Positions 39,077 through 48,000 of a stretch of DNA of 48,000 bases are shown here, piece after piece. The notes under the pieces were generated by a model. That model had not been told where the DNA came from. It worked only from the letters and a program-made list of their open reading frames with translations, and did not search any database. A program made the position numbers and the translations under genes. Numbering within the stretch: the stretch's first letter is position 1; the number at the start of each line of letters is the position of its first letter. The DNA comes from Zoogloea sp. (GTDB lineage Bacteria; Pseudomonadota; Gammaproteobacteria; Burkholderiales; Rhodocyclaceae), in NCBI RefSeq assembly GCF_028689785.1, contig NZ_JAQVCN010000034.1:1-48000 (forward strand), in the 5' to 3' direction.

Positions 39077-42000
39077 ATGCCCAAACGTACAGATATCAAG
39101 ACCATTCTCATCATCGGTGCCGGCCCGATCATCATCGGCCAGGCCTGTGAATTCGACTACTCCGGTGCCCAGGCCTGCAAGGCCCTGCGCGAAGAGGGTT
39201 ACAAGGTTGTGCTGGTGAACTCCAATCCGGCAACCATCATGACGGATCCGGGTACTGCGGATGTCACCTACATCGAGCCCATCACCTGGCAGGTAGTCGA
39301 GCGGATCATCGAGAAGGAACGTCCTGACGCGGTGCTGCCGACCATGGGTGGTCAGACGGCCCTCAACTGCGCCCTGGATCTCGCCAAGCACGGCGTTCTC
39401 GCCAAGTATGGCGTGGAGTTGATCGGCGCCAAGGAAGAGGCCATCGACAAGGCCGAAGACCGCATGAAGTTCAAGGATGCGATGACCAAGATCGGTCTTG
39501 GTTCGGCGCGTTCCGGTGTTGCGCACACCCTTGATGAGGCGCATCAGGTCCAGGCCGAGATTGGCTTCCCGGTCATCATCCGTCCGTCCTTCACGCTGGG
39601 CGGAACGGGTGGCGGCATTGCCTACAACCCGGAAGAGTTTGTCGAGATCTGCAAGCGCGGTCTCGAAGCCAGTCCGACCAACGAACTCCTGATCGAGGAG
39701 TCGCTGATCGGCTGGAAGGAATACGAGATGGAGGTTGTCCGCGATACGGCCGACAACTGCATCATCGTGTGTTCCATCGAGAACCTCGATCCCATGGGCG
39801 TGCACACGGGTGACTCGATTACCGTCGCTCCGGCCCAGACCCTGACCGACAAGGAATACCAAATTCTCCGCAATGCCTCGATCGCCGTGCTGCGCGAGAT
39901 TGGTGTGGATACCGGTGGTTCGAACGTACAGTTCGCGATCAATCCGAAGGATGGTCGGATGATCGTCATCGAGATGAACCCGCGTGTGTCCCGTTCGTCT
40001 GCGCTGGCGTCGAAGGCGACGGGCTTCCCGATCGCCAAGATTGCAGCCAAGCTGGCCGTGGGGTTTACCCTTGATGAGCTGAAGAACGACATCACGGGGG
40101 GGTCGACGCCGGCCTCCTTCGAACCGTCGATCGACTACGTGGTAACCAAGATCCCGCGTTTTGCGTTCGAGAAGTTTCCGCAGGCCAATGACCGTCTGAC
40201 CACCCAGATGAAATCCGTGGGTGAAGTCATGGCCATGGGGCGTACTTTTCAGGAGTCTTTCCAGAAGGCGCTGCGCGGGCTTGAAACCGGTGCCTATGGC
40301 CTGGATGAGGTGGAGGCAGATCAGGATGATCTCGAGCGTGAGCTTGGCGACCCGGGTGCGCAGCGAATCTGGTATGTGGGTCAAGCCTTCCGTGAAGGTA
40401 TGAGCCTGGATCAGGTCCACGCCCTGACCCGCATTGATCCCTGGTTTCTGATCCAGATCGAGGATATCGTCAAGACCGAGAAGTCCCTGACCGGCCGCTC
40501 TCTCAAGGGTATCTCTGCCGCCGAGCTAAGGGAGTTGAAGCGCAAGGGTTTTGCCGATCGTCGTTTGGCCAAGCTGCTGAACACCGACGAGACCTCGGTT
40601 CGTCTGCACCGTCATGCGGCGGGTGTCCGCCCGGTCTTCAAGCGCGTGGATACCTGTGCGGCGGAATTTGCGACCTCCACCGCCTATCTTTATTCTTCCT
40701 ACGAGGATGAATGCGAGGCGCTGCCGACCGGTAACAAGAAGATCATGGTGTTGGGTGGTGGTCCAAACCGGATCGGCCAGGGTATCGAGTTCGATTATTG
40801 TTGTGTCCATGCGGCGCTCGCCCTGCGTGAAGACGGTTTCGAGACCATCATGGTCAATTGCAATCCTGAGACCGTTTCCACCGACTACGATACCTCTGAT
40901 CGTTTGTACTTCGAGCCGCTGACCCTGGAAGACATCCTCGAGATCGTTGCTGTAGAGCGGCCTGTCGGTGTCATCGTCCAGTTTGGCGGGCAGACCCCGC
41001 TGAAAAGGGCGCGGGAGCTGGAAGCCAACGGCGTGCCGATTATTGGCACCAGTCCGGACATGATCGATGCTGCTGAAGACCGTGAGCGTTTCCAGAAGTT
41101 GTTGTTCGAACTGGGCCTGAAGCAGCCGCCCAACCGCACGGCACGTACCCCTGAGGATGCCGTTCGACTGGCCGCCGAAATCGGTTACCCGCTGGTTGTG
41201 CGTCCCAGCTACGTGTTGGGTGGGCGCGCAATGGAAATCGTCCACGAGCAGAAGGATCTCGAGCGCTACATGCGCGAAGCCGTCAAGGTTTCCAACGATT
41301 CGCCTGTGCTTCTCGACCGTTTCCTCAACGATGCCACCGAGGTGGATGTGGATGCGCTATCGGATGGCAAGCGCGTGATGATCGGCGGGATCATGGAGCA
41401 TATCGAGCAGGCTGGCGTGCACTCCGGTGATTCGGCCTGTTCCCTGCCTCCTTACACCCTGTCGCCGAAGCTGCAGGACGAGTTGCGCCGCCAGACCGAA
41501 GCAATGGCGCGAGCACTCAATGTCTGCGGCCTCATGAATGTCCAGTTTGCCATTCAGGGTGAGGGCGACGACGCCGTGGTTTATGTGCTCGAGGTTAATC
41601 CTCGGGCGTCGCGTACGGTTCCGTTCGTGTCCAAGGCATGCAGCCTGCCGCTGGCAAAGATTGCTGCTCGCTGCATGGCAGGTCGCAGCCTTGACGATCA
41701 AGGGGTTGCCGGTGAAGTCGTGCCGCCGTATTACTCGGTCAAGGAAGCCGTCTTCCCCTTCGTCAAGTTCCCCGGTGTTGATACGATCCTCGGGCCCGAG
41801 ATGAAGTCCACTGGCGAAGTGATGGGTGTTGGGCGCACTTTTGCCGAAGCCTTCGTGAAGAGTCAGCTCGGCGCCGGCGTTCGTCTTCCGACTTCGGGTA
41901 AGGCCTTCATCAGCGTTAAGCATGCAGATCGTCCGAAGGCTATCGAAGTGGCCCGCGAGTTGGTCGAACTCGGGTTTTCGGTCGTTGCTACCCGGGGTAC

Positions 42001-42301
42001 TGCGGGTGCTATCGCTGCCGCGGGGTTGCCGGTTTCGGCGGTGAATAAGGTCAATGAGGGGCGTCCTCACATTGTTGACATGATCAAGAACAATGAAATC
42101 AGTCTGGTCATCAATACCGTTGAAGAGAAGCGCCAGGCCGTGACCGACTCGCGCTCTATCCGCACCAGTGCCCTGGCTGCAAAGGTGACTGTCTATACGA
42201 CCATCGAAGGTGCGCGTGCGGCCTGCATGGGTATGCGCCATCTTTCTGGTCTTGAGGCATATTCCCTGCAGGGTCTCCACGGCGAGCTGGTGAAGGCATG
42301 A
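39077..42301 (+). CDS. carB: Carbamoyl-phosphate synthase large subunit
   Basis: CarB makes carbamoyl phosphate from bicarbonate, ammonia and two ATP. The 1074-residue protein is an internal duplication of two ATP-grasp halves. The first (about 1-400) carries [20 protein letters not shown] and [16 protein letters not shown]; the second (about 550-935) carries [20 protein letters not shown] and [14 protein letters not shown]. The C-terminal allosteric MGS-like domain (about 936-1074) binds UMP/IMP/ornithine in relatives. All hallmarks are intact. Its TGA overlaps the greA ATG. Confidence 0.98.
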   Translation: MPKRTDIKTILIIGAGPIIIGQACEFDYSGAQACKALREEGYKVVLVNSNPATIMTDPGTADVTYIEPITWQVVERIIEKERPDAVLPTMGGQTALNCALDLAKHGVLAKYGVELIGAKEEAIDKAEDRMKFKDAMTKIGLGSARSGVAHTLDEAHQVQAEIGFPVIIRPSFTLGGTGGGIAYNPEEFVEICKRGLEASPTNELLIEESLIGWKEYEMEVVRDTADNCIIVCSIENLDPMGVHTGDSITVAPAQTLTDKEYQILRNASIAVLREIGVDTGGSNVQFAINPKDGRMIVIEMNPRVSRSSALASKATGFPIAKIAAKLAVGFTLDELKNDITGGSTPASFEPSIDYVVTKIPRFAFEKFPQANDRLTTQMKSVGEVMAMGRTFQESFQKALRGLETGAYGLDEVEADQDDLERELGDPGAQRIWYVGQAFREGMSLDQVHALTRIDPWFLIQIEDIVKTEKSLTGRSLKGISAAELRELKRKGFADRRLAKLLNTDETSVRLHRHAAGVRPVFKRVDTCAAEFATSTAYLYSSYEDECEALPTGNKKIMVLGGGPNRIGQGIEFDYCCVHAALALREDGFETIMVNCNPETVSTDYDTSDRLYFEPLTLEDILEIVAVERPVGVIVQFGGQTPLKRARELEANGVPIIGTSPDMIDAAEDRERFQKLLFELGLKQPPNRTARTPEDAVRLAAEIGYPLVVRPSYVLGGRAMEIVHEQKDLERYMREAVKVSNDSPVLLDRFLNDATEVDVDALSDGKRVMIGGIMEHIEQAGVHSGDSACSLPPYTLSPKLQDELRRQTEAMARALNVCGLMNVQFAIQGEGDDAVVYVLEVNPRASRTVPFVSKACSLPLAKIAARCMAGRSLDDQGVAGEVVPPYYSVKEAVFPFVKFPGVDTILGPEMKSTGEVMGVGRTFAEAFVKSQLGAGVRLPTSGKAFISVKHADRPKAIEVARELVELGFSVVATRGTAGAIAAAGLPVSAVNKVNEGRPHIVDMIKNNEISLVINTVEEKRQAVTDSRSIRTSALAAKVTVYTTIEGARAACMGMRHLSGLEAYSLQGLHGELVKA

Positions 42302-42774
42302 GCAAGGTTCCACTTACCGTCGCTGGCGCCGAAAAGCTGAAGCAGGAGCTTCATCGCCTAAAGACTGTGGAGCGCCCCAATGTGATCGCTGCAATTGCTG
42401 AGGCCCGCTCCCACGGAGATCTCTCCGAGAATGCAGAATACGATGCTGCCAAGGAGCGTCAGGGCTTTATCGAGGGGCGTATCCGGGAGGTTGAAGGCAA
42501 GCTGTCCAATGGTCAGATCATCGACCCCAAGCTGCTTGATGCCGATGGCCGTTGCGTTTTTGGTGCGACTGTCGAGCTTGAGGATCTGGATACCGGAGAT
42601 ACGGTGACGTATCAAATCGTCGGGGATGACGAGGCCGATATCAAAGATGGGAAGATTGCAATCAGCTCACCGATCGCTCGTGCCCTCATCGGGAAATTTG
42701 CGGGTGACGTCGCCGAGGTGCAAGCGCCTGGCGGGGTGCGCGAGTTGGAGTTGATTGACGTTCGTTACGTTTGA
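42298..42774 (+). CDS. greA: Transcription elongation factor GreA
   Basis: GreA rescues backtracked RNA polymerase by stimulating cleavage of the nascent RNA. The 158 residues comprise the N-terminal coiled coil with the acidic tip ([20 protein letters not shown]) and the C-terminal FKBP-like domain ([20 protein letters not shown]). The start overlaps the carB stop (ATGA), a common carB-greA order in proteobacteria. Confidence 0.97.
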   Translation: MSKVPLTVAGAEKLKQELHRLKTVERPNVIAAIAEARSHGDLSENAEYDAAKERQGFIEGRIREVEGKLSNGQIIDPKLLDADGRCVFGATVELEDLDTGDTVTYQIVGDDEADIKDGKIAISSPIARALIGKFAGDVAEVQAPGGVRELELIDVRYV

Positions 42775-42784
42775 TTTCTGTCAG

Positions 42785-43246
42785 ATGCATCGTTTTGCCG
42801 AACATCTTTACTCGATTCTTATATCGCTGTGGGTTGGCGCCCTTTGGGCTATAGGCTATCTTGCCGCACCCACCCTGTTTCATGTCTTGGGTGACCGGAC
42901 GCTTGCGGGGCGGGTTGCGGGTGAGATGTTTGCCTACGTGGGGTGGTTGGGGATCGCAGTTGCAGCCTATCTATTAGTCTTCCTTGCATTGCGAAAAAAC
43001 GGCGCTGCTTTCAAGAGCAGCGTCTTCTGGCTGGTTTTTTTCATGCTGTTGCTAACGGTAGCCGGGCAGTTTGGTGTCCAGCCGATTCTGGCTCAGATGA
43101 AGATGGATTCTCTGCCGCGTGAAGTGATGGAAAGCGCCCTGCGTGACCGTTTCATGGTCTGGCATGGCGTTTCCAGCGTGGTTTACCTGATTCAGAGCGT
43201 CCTTGGCATCCTGCTGGTAACCCTGCAGGGGCGCGGCCTGCGCTGA
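42785..43246 (+). CDS. DUF4149-type small integral membrane protein
   Basis: A 153-residue protein with four predicted membrane helices (about 9-30, 45-66, 77-97 and 125-147). It matches the DUF4149 pattern seen downstream of greA in betaproteobacteria: LWVGALWAIGYLAAPTLF near the start and RFMVWHGVSSVVYLI near the end. The function is unknown. The ATG at 42785 lies 10 bases after greA, so it probably shares the carAB-greA transcript. It converges with yhbY. Confidence 0.8.
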   Translation: MHRFAEHLYSILISLWVGALWAIGYLAAPTLFHVLGDRTLAGRVAGEMFAYVGWLGIAVAAYLLVFLALRKNGAAFKSSVFWLVFFMLLLTVAGQFGVQPILAQMKMDSLPREVMESALRDRFMVWHGVSSVVYLIQSVLGILLVTLQGRGLR

Positions 43247-43256
43247 ATTGGGTGGG

Positions 43257-43706
43257 TCAGCGGTCCGATCCGCGGGAAGGCTTGGGTGGGGCAGGAAACC
43301 AGCGAGGTTTCTTGTCTGCAGCCTTGTTCAGTGAGGAAATGCCGCGACGGGCAGACAGCAACTTGGCAGATTTTGCCTTTGCTGCAGCCCGCTTCGGTCT
43401 TTCTGCCGGAGTGCCGGTGGCGTTTGTTTCAGGTTGAGCTTTTTCCCGCCATACGATCAGCGTTTTCCCGATATGCTGAACTGAGGCTGCGCCAAGTTCG
43501 CTGCATACTGTTGTCAGAATCTGCTCGCGCTGCGCACGATCCTCACCATAAACCCTGATCTTGATGAGTTCATGGGACTGGAGCGCGTTGTCGATCTCCT
43601 TGAGCACGGCAGGCGTCAGACCATTGCCGGCCACGCTCACCACGGGGTGCAGATGATGGGCTTGCGCACGAAACGCTCGCCGCTGTGTGGGCGTGAGTTC
43701 AATCAT
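43257..43706 (-). CDS. yhbY: YhbY-type CRM-domain RNA-binding protein
   Basis: A CRM-domain protein that associates with pre-50S ribosomes in E. coli. Residues 1-97 are the domain, with [20 protein letters not shown] and the [16 protein letters not shown] loop. A basic Ala/Lys/Pro-rich tail of about 50 residues, absent from E. coli YhbY (97 residues), may add RNA contacts. It is divergent from rlmE by 38 bases, the conserved yhbY/rlmE-ftsH layout. Confidence 0.92.
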   Translation of the reverse strand: MIELTPTQRRAFRAQAHHLHPVVSVAGNGLTPAVLKEIDNALQSHELIKIRVYGEDRAQREQILTTVCSELGAASVQHIGKTLIVWREKAQPETNATGTPAERPKRAAAKAKSAKLLSARRGISSLNKAADKKPRWFPAPPKPSRGSDR

Positions 43707-43744
43707 TTTACAACTCTTTGAAAAAAGGGCGATATTGTACCGCG

Positions 43745-44365
43745 ATGAAGCGCACCAAGACTAGCAAATCCTGGATGACGGAACATGTCAATGATCCCTT
43801 CGTCCAGCGTGCAAAGACCGAGGGTTTCCGCGCCCGCGCCGCTTACAAGCTCATGGAGATTGATGACAGGGATCGTTTGATCCGCCCAGGTATGGTTGTT
43901 GTCGATTTGGGGGCGGCGCCCGGCTCATGGAGCCAGGTGGCAATCTCAAGGGTAGGAGCGGGGGGGCAAGTCTTTGCCCTCGATCTTCTGCCTATGGACC
44001 CCATCAAGGGTGTGGAGTTCATGCAGGGGGACTTTCATGACGAAGCGTTTGTGGCCGAATTCGAAGTGTTGCTTGGAGGCAGGTCGGTAGACCTTGTAAT
44101 GTCAGATATCGCCCCCAATATCTCCGGAATCCCGACAAGCGATCAGGCGCGTTCGATTTATCTCGCAGAGCTTGCCCTGGATTTTGCCGGTCAGCACCTT
44201 GCGTCGACGGGAAAATTCGTGGTCAAGGTGTTCCAGGGGCAGGGGTTCGACGAGTTTCGTAAAGCCATGGAGGCAGCGTTCAAGTCGGTTCTGGTTCGCA
44301 AGCCGCAGGCCTCAAGAGGGCGTAGTTCGGAGGTCTATCTGATCGGTGCGGGGTTGAAGGGTTAG
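43745..44365 (+). CDS. rlmE: 23S rRNA 2'-O-ribose U2552 methyltransferase
   Basis: RlmE (FtsJ/RrmJ) methylates U2552 in the A loop of 23S rRNA using SAM. From ATG 43745 the protein has 206 residues, with the SAM-binding [15 protein letters not shown] and the catalytic K-D-K-E set: K in [13 protein letters not shown] in [13 protein letters not shown] in KFVVKVFQG and E in SSEVYLIG. An upstream ATG (43718) would add nine unrelated residues. It precedes ftsH by 117 bases, as in E. coli. Confidence 0.96.
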   Translation: MKRTKTSKSWMTEHVNDPFVQRAKTEGFRARAAYKLMEIDDRDRLIRPGMVVVDLGAAPGSWSQVAISRVGAGGQVFALDLLPMDPIKGVEFMQGDFHDEAFVAEFEVLLGGRSVDLVMSDIAPNISGIPTSDQARSIYLAELALDFAGQHLASTGKFVVKVFQGQGFDEFRKAMEAAFKSVLVRKPQASRGRSSEVYLIGAGLKG

Positions 44366-44378
44366 TCTGCTGTCGTTG

Positions 44379-44428
44379 CTGATCGTTTTTCGGTATGGCG
44401 ATCATAATTTGATCCAGCGAACGATCAG
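44379..44428 (+). promoter_or_regulatory. Inverted repeat overlapping the ftsH promoter
   Basis: ctgatcgtt (44379-44387) and aacgatcag (44420-44428) are perfect complements 32 bases apart. The second arm falls in the spacer of the candidate ftsH promoter, so a dimeric regulator or an upstream hairpin could control access. Confidence 0.4.
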
Positions 44429-44437
44429 ACATAGAAT
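44409..44437 (+). promoter_or_regulatory. Candidate sigma-70 promoter of ftsH
   Basis: TTGATC (44409-44414), a 17-base spacer and TAGAAT (44432-44437), four and five of six consensus matches. No sigma-32 element (CTTGAAA) is present upstream of this ftsH. Confidence 0.5.
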
Positions 44438-44482
44438 CAGTCCACTAGGCTGTGGCCCCTGTCGGGCCCTCAAGGAATCGTT

Positions 44483-46375
44483 TTGAACAATCTATTCAAG
44501 AATCTCGCGATCTGGCTCGTGATCGGCGTCGTGCTGATGACCGTTTTCAACCAGTTCAACAACCGCCAAGCTGCGCAGAACTCCGTTGAGTACTCGCAGT
44601 TTATGGAGGACGCGAAACAGGGCAAGATCGCTAAGGCGATCGTGGACGGGCGTACTGTGCGTGCGACCACGCAGGATGGGCGGCAGGTTACGGTTTATAC
44701 GCCTGGCGTCCAGGATATCTGGATGGTTGGCGACCTGATGCGCTATGGCGTGAAGGTTACTGCCGCAAAGCCTGAGGAGGAACAGTCCTTCCTCATGAAT
44801 ATTTTCGTGTCGTGGTTCCCGATGATCCTGTTGATCGGCGTATGGGTGTTCTTCATGCGGCAGATGCAGGGCGGTGGGCGCGGAGGTGCGTTCTCTTTTG
44901 GCAAGTCGAAGGCAAAGATGCTCGACGAGTCGGCCAATACGGTCACCTTCGCAGACGTGGCGGGCTGTGATGAGGCGAAGGAAGAGGTCAGTGAGCTTGT
45001 GGAGTTCCTGAGAGATCCTTCCAAGTTTCAAAAGCTGGGCGGACACATTCCGAAGGGGGTGTTGATGGTTGGCTCCCCTGGTACCGGTAAGACTTTGCTG
45101 GCCAAGGCCATTGCCGGCGAAGCCAAGGTGCCTTTCTTCTCTATCTCGGGTTCTGATTTTGTCGAGATGTTCGTTGGTGTCGGTGCAGCCCGTGTTCGGG
45201 ATATGTTCGAGCAAGCGAAGAAGCAGGCGCCCTGCATCATTTTCATCGACGAAATCGATGCGGTTGGTCGGCAGCGTGGCGCGGGTCTTGGGGGGGGGAA
45301 TGATGAGCGTGAGCAAACCCTCAACCAACTGCTTGTCGAAATGGACGGGTTCGAGGGGGTATCGGGGGTTATCGTGATTGCGGCCACTAACCGGCCCGAT
45401 GTGCTTGATCCCGCGCTCTTGCGCCCTGGCCGGTTCGATCGGCAGGTCGTTGTTCCATTGCCTGATATTCGTGGTCGGGAGCAGATCCTGCGCGTGCATA
45501 TGCGCAAGGTGCCGATTGCTCCCGATGTTGACGCAATGATTCTTGCCCGTGGTTGCCCTGGGTTTGCTGGCGCTGATCTGGCCAACCTGGTTAACGAAGC
45601 GGCGTTGTTTGCGGCGCGCGGCAACAAGCGACTGGTCGATATGGATGACTTCGAGCGGGCCAAGGACAAGATCATGATGGGCGCGGAACGGCGCTCGATG
45701 GTCATGCCTGAGGAGGAGCGCCGGAATACTGCGTACCATGAGTCTGGTCATGCAGTAGTGGCTAAATGCCTGAGCAAGACGGATCCTGTTCACAAAGTGA
45801 CTATCATTCCTCGGGGCAGGGCGCTTGGGGTGACGATGCAGTTGCCTGAGCAGGATAGGTATAGTCAGGATAGAGAGCGTCTCCTTCAAACGATTGCGGT
45901 CCTTTTTGGGGGACGGATCGCTGAGGAGGTGTTCATGAATCAGATGACGACAGGGGCCTCGAATGATTTTCAGAGGGCTACGGACCTTGCTCGGCGAATG
46001 GTGACTCAGTGGGGCATGTCAGACAATTTAGGGCCGATGGTTTACGGCGAGGAAGAGGGTGAGGTGTTTTTGGGGCGGTCGGTGACGACTCACAAGAACA
46101 TGTCTGAAGCGACGCTTCAAAAGGTGGATGCGGAAATTCGCAGAATCCTTGATCAGCAGTACGCACTTGCTCGACGTCTCCTTGAAGACAATCGGGATAA
46201 AGTCGAGGCGATGACCGCGGCACTCCTTGAGCTTGAGACTATTGATGCCGATCAGATCAACGACATTATGGCAGGCAAGGCCCCTAGGCCCCCAAAGCCG
46301 TCTTCAATCGTGCCGCGACGTTCGGGAGATGACACGCCGGGCGCGGAGCCAACCGCAACAGTTCCTGCAGCTTGA
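44483..46375 (+). CDS. ftsH: ATP-dependent zinc metalloprotease FtsH
   Basis: A hexameric membrane AAA protease degrading misassembled membrane proteins and regulators such as RpoH and LpxC. The 630 residues have two membrane segments (about 6-24 and 104-122) flanking a small periplasmic domain. The AAA module carries Walker A GSPGTGKT, Walker [12 protein letters not shown] and [21 protein letters not shown]; the protease domain has HESGH, with the third zinc ligand Asp in the later [11 protein letters not shown] region. The start is a TTG with AAGGAA about 6 bases upstream and gives the usual [12 protein letters not shown] opening. An intrinsic terminator follows. Confidence 0.97.
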   Translation: MNNLFKNLAIWLVIGVVLMTVFNQFNNRQAAQNSVEYSQFMEDAKQGKIAKAIVDGRTVRATTQDGRQVTVYTPGVQDIWMVGDLMRYGVKVTAAKPEEEQSFLMNIFVSWFPMILLIGVWVFFMRQMQGGGRGGAFSFGKSKAKMLDESANTVTFADVAGCDEAKEEVSELVEFLRDPSKFQKLGGHIPKGVLMVGSPGTGKTLLAKAIAGEAKVPFFSISGSDFVEMFVGVGAARVRDMFEQAKKQAPCIIFIDEIDAVGRQRGAGLGGGNDEREQTLNQLLVEMDGFEGVSGVIVIAATNRPDVLDPALLRPGRFDRQVVVPLPDIRGREQILRVHMRKVPIAPDVDAMILARGCPGFAGADLANLVNEAALFAARGNKRLVDMDDFERAKDKIMMGAERRSMVMPEEERRNTAYHESGHAVVAKCLSKTDPVHKVTIIPRGRALGVTMQLPEQDRYSQDRERLLQTIAVLFGGRIAEEVFMNQMTTGASNDFQRATDLARRMVTQWGMSDNLGPMVYGEEEGEVFLGRSVTTHKNMSEATLQKVDAEIRRILDQQYALARRLLEDNRDKVEAMTAALLELETIDADQINDIMAGKAPRPPKPSSIVPRRSGDDTPGAEPTATVPAA

Positions 46376-46395
46376 TGTCCTCATGATTGTATTTG

Positions 46396-46422
46396 GGCCG
46401 GTCCTTGTGACCGGCCTTTCTT
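46396..46422 (+). terminator. Intrinsic terminator after ftsH
   Basis: ggccggtc-N5-gaccggcc followed by TTTCTT, 20 bases after the ftsH stop. It suggests folP has its own promoter in the next 170 bases, where I see no convincing one. Confidence 0.85.
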
Positions 46423-46595
46423 GTTATGTCGGTTGAGTAAGTGTGCCGGCCTATGGAGCGACTGTTTGCCGGTGTTGAGTGTTGTTGGCCCGACTTGTCT
46501 GTCTCAGAGCATATCCAGAGCGGAACGGCGTCGGGTGTGTGCTGGACGTGAGTTCCGGCTTGGGTTTCTGTGATTCTCAATTCGAGTTTGAAAAG

Positions 46596-47444
46596 ATGCC
46601 TCCTTTGTTGAGTTGTGGTCGATTTCGTCTGGATCTATCTGTGCCAAAGATCATGGCGATCATAAACGTAACGCCAGACTCATTTTCTGGAGACGGGTGC
46701 GCCAGCCTTGATGCGGCTTTACGGGCGGCGGAGTCCTTGATTGCGGAGGGGGCTGAAATACTGGATATTGGAGGTGAGTCCTCAAGGCCCGGAGCTCAGG
46801 CTGTGGGAGTGCAGGAGGAAATCGATCGCGTTGTGCCGGTGGTTGAAGCGCTCGCCCAGTTCGGAGTGCCGCTTTCGGTCGATACGGTAAAGCCTGCGGT
46901 GATGCGTGAGTCGATTGGCGTAGGGGCTGATATCATCAACGATATTGCTGCGTTTCAGGCGGACGGGGCCGTGGATGCAGTCAAAGATTCCGATGCAGCC
47001 TTGTGCGTCATGCACATGAAGGGGATCCCGGAGACAATGCAGCTTGCTCCTCGATACGATAGGGTGCTGTCTGAGGTGGAGGTCTTTTTGGCTGCCAGAG
47101 TGCAGTCACTCATTGAGGCTGGGGTGTCTGAAGACAGAATCCTTGTTGACCCGGGGTTTGGTTTCGGCAAGACCGTCGAACACAACTTTTCTCTTCTCGG
47201 CGGGTTGCGCCAACTTGATGGGCTTGGCTACCCCATGCTCGTCGGAATGTCCAGAAAGTCCATGCTTGGTGTAGCTACCGGGCGGAATATTGCAGACCGT
47301 GTTGTAGCGGGGGCGCTCGTTGCCATGCTGGCCATTCAAAACGGTGCGCGAATAGTCAGAACCCACGATGTTGCGGCGACACGTGATGCAGTCCGTATCT
47401 GGCTGGCCCTTGAGGCTGCGGGTGGCGAGGTTTCTCCAGGATGA
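46596..47444 (+). CDS. folP: Dihydropteroate synthase
   Basis: FolP joins p-aminobenzoate to the pterin pyrophosphate; it is the sulfonamide target. From ATG 46596 the product has 282 residues, with INVTPDSFSGDG (pterin/phosphate loop), DIGGESSRPGAQ, the DINDIAAFQ-type strand (IINDIAAF), LVDPGFGFGKT and the terminal RTHDVAATRDA. The ribosome site is weak. The ftsH-folP order is conserved, but the usual next gene glmM is missing. Only about 50 bases separate the folP stop from the end of a transposase remnant. Confidence 0.95.
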   Translation: MPPLLSCGRFRLDLSVPKIMAIINVTPDSFSGDGCASLDAALRAAESLIAEGAEILDIGGESSRPGAQAVGVQEEIDRVVPVVEALAQFGVPLSVDTVKPAVMRESIGVGADIINDIAAFQADGAVDAVKDSDAALCVMHMKGIPETMQLAPRYDRVLSEVEVFLAARVQSLIEAGVSEDRILVDPGFGFGKTVEHNFSLLGGLRQLDGLGYPMLVGMSRKSMLGVATGRNIADRVVAGALVAMLAIQNGARIVRTHDVAATRDAVRIWLALEAAGGEVSPG

Positions 47445-47492
47445 CGGTGTATTAGATATGTCTTAGTCTTACTGTGTCACTAAAATAGAAAG

Positions 47493-47892
47493 TCAATTTC
47501 CCGCTCTTTTCTGTGCGCAGCATGGGCATCGCTGAAGGCTATTGGCCAGCGTCTGAGCGATGATCCACCGTAATGTCGAGATCGAATTGGGAACGTGCCG
47601 CTGGGTGCGTCGAGCTGCCCCGCGGCATGTAATTTCCGGGTAAGGCAGGTTGCGGGCCGAATAAGGCGTTTTTTTTGGTGTCTTTGTGACGCAGCCGTTC
47701 GGCTACCAGAAAGCCATAGGCTGCGATGCACAAGGTCGCGTGATGGTGGAAACCACGCCAGCCCCGACCTTCATAATGCGCCAAGCCAAACTCCTGCTTG
47801 AGATCCTGATAGTCACGTTCAATGCGCCAACGCATTTTGGTCACGGCCACCAGACGTTCGAGCGCGGTGTCGGCAGGCAGGGCAATCGCACC
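47493..47892 (-). pseudogene. IS701-family transposase, truncated and frameshifted C-terminal remnant
   Basis: Reading on the minus strand from about 47892, the protein LPADTALERLVAVTKMRWRI continues into DYQDLKQEFGLAHYEGRGW and CIAAYGFLVAERL, the conserved C-terminal part of IS701/DDE_5-type transposases. Near the CCCC at 47618-47621 the frame must shift by one base. In the new frame it continues as RRTQRHVPNSISTLRW and RCPCCAQKRAGN, the normal family C-terminus, ending at TGA 47493-47495. All N-terminal and most catalytic sequence is absent, and an in-frame stop (47899-47901) precedes the fragment. It cannot encode an active transposase. The IS terminus is probably between 47450 and 47490, but the partner repeat is not in the window. 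Confidence 0.82.
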
Positions 47893-47893
47893 G

Positions 47894-48000
47894 TTACGTC
47901 ATAAACCCGAGCACCTCCGCCCGGAACTCATCGGAAGCGGAGGCGAGCAGGCGCTTGTTCTTTATTCCGGCCTTGACCGTCGAATTGAGCCGTAGGAGAT
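47894..48000 (-). other. C-terminal fragment of an unidentified reading frame
   Basis: Entering the window on the minus strand is an open frame of 34 codons (LLRLNSTVKAGIKNKRLLA, then SASDEFRAEVLGFMT) ending at TAA 47894-47896, immediately before the transposase remnant. The composition looks protein-like, but I do not recognise the family. It may be the end of a neighbouring gene joined to the IS by deletion, or a chance open frame. Confidence 0.3.

Overview
The window is a dense stretch of bacterial chromosome carrying mostly core genes. Gene content and order (asd-fimV-truA-trpF-trpB-trpA-accD-folC-SPOR-cvpA-purF-metZ, grpE-dnaK-dnaJ under sigma-32-type promoters, hrcA/nadK/recN, fur/bamE/dapB, carAB-greA, rlmE-ftsH-folP) point to a betaproteobacterium. 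I infer Rhodocyclales (Azospira/Dechloromonas/Azoarcus-like) from the synteny, the moderately high GC and the combination of metZ, FimV and a kinase fused to a cyclic-nucleotide-type domain. No rRNA is present to confirm this.

Layout. 1-14141 (+): the 3' end of asd with a terminator, then fimV, an orphan CbiQ/EcfT-like membrane protein, and a tightly overlapping run truA-trpF-trpB-trpA-accD-folC-SPOR-cvpA-purF-metZ that links tryptophan, fatty-acid, folate, purine and methionine synthesis. 14148-18333 (-): an envelope/folding operon of TPR protein, L,D-transpeptidase, periplasmic PpiA, cytoplasmic PpiB and lpxH. 18552-19934 (+): cysS, separated by a 23-bp perfect inverted repeat from a convergent orphan ABC solute-binding protein. 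21328-25191 (-): the grpE-dnaK-dnaJ chaperone operon with two strong sigma-32 promoters. A Ser/Thr kinase with a CRP-type C-terminal domain is divergent from it. trxC has a third sigma-32-like promoter and is divergent from an AP2-like protein. A small YvlD-like membrane protein, hemH and hrcA follow on the minus strand. 30541-34961: nadK, recN, fur (-), bamE and dapB. 35094-37691: a large hybrid histidine kinase with one degenerate and one intact receiver plus an HPt domain. 37728-42774: carA (with a promoter and a terminator-like leader hairpin), carB and greA. 42785-47444: a small membrane protein, yhbY (-), rlmE, ftsH and folP.

The last 550 bases are different. folP is followed not by glmM, its usual partner, but by the frameshifted C-terminal remnant of an IS701-family transposase (-), which abuts the 3' end of an unidentified reading frame running off the window.

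Most genes are ordinary housekeeping. The parts most worth a second look are the kinase-cNMP fusion beside the heat-shock operon, the AP2-like protein, the degenerate receiver with Glu at the phospho-acceptor position, the carA leader hairpin, the shared C-terminal domain of the TPR protein and the L,D-transpeptidase, and the IS scar after folP. I found no CRISPR array, tRNA, rRNA or obvious defence system.
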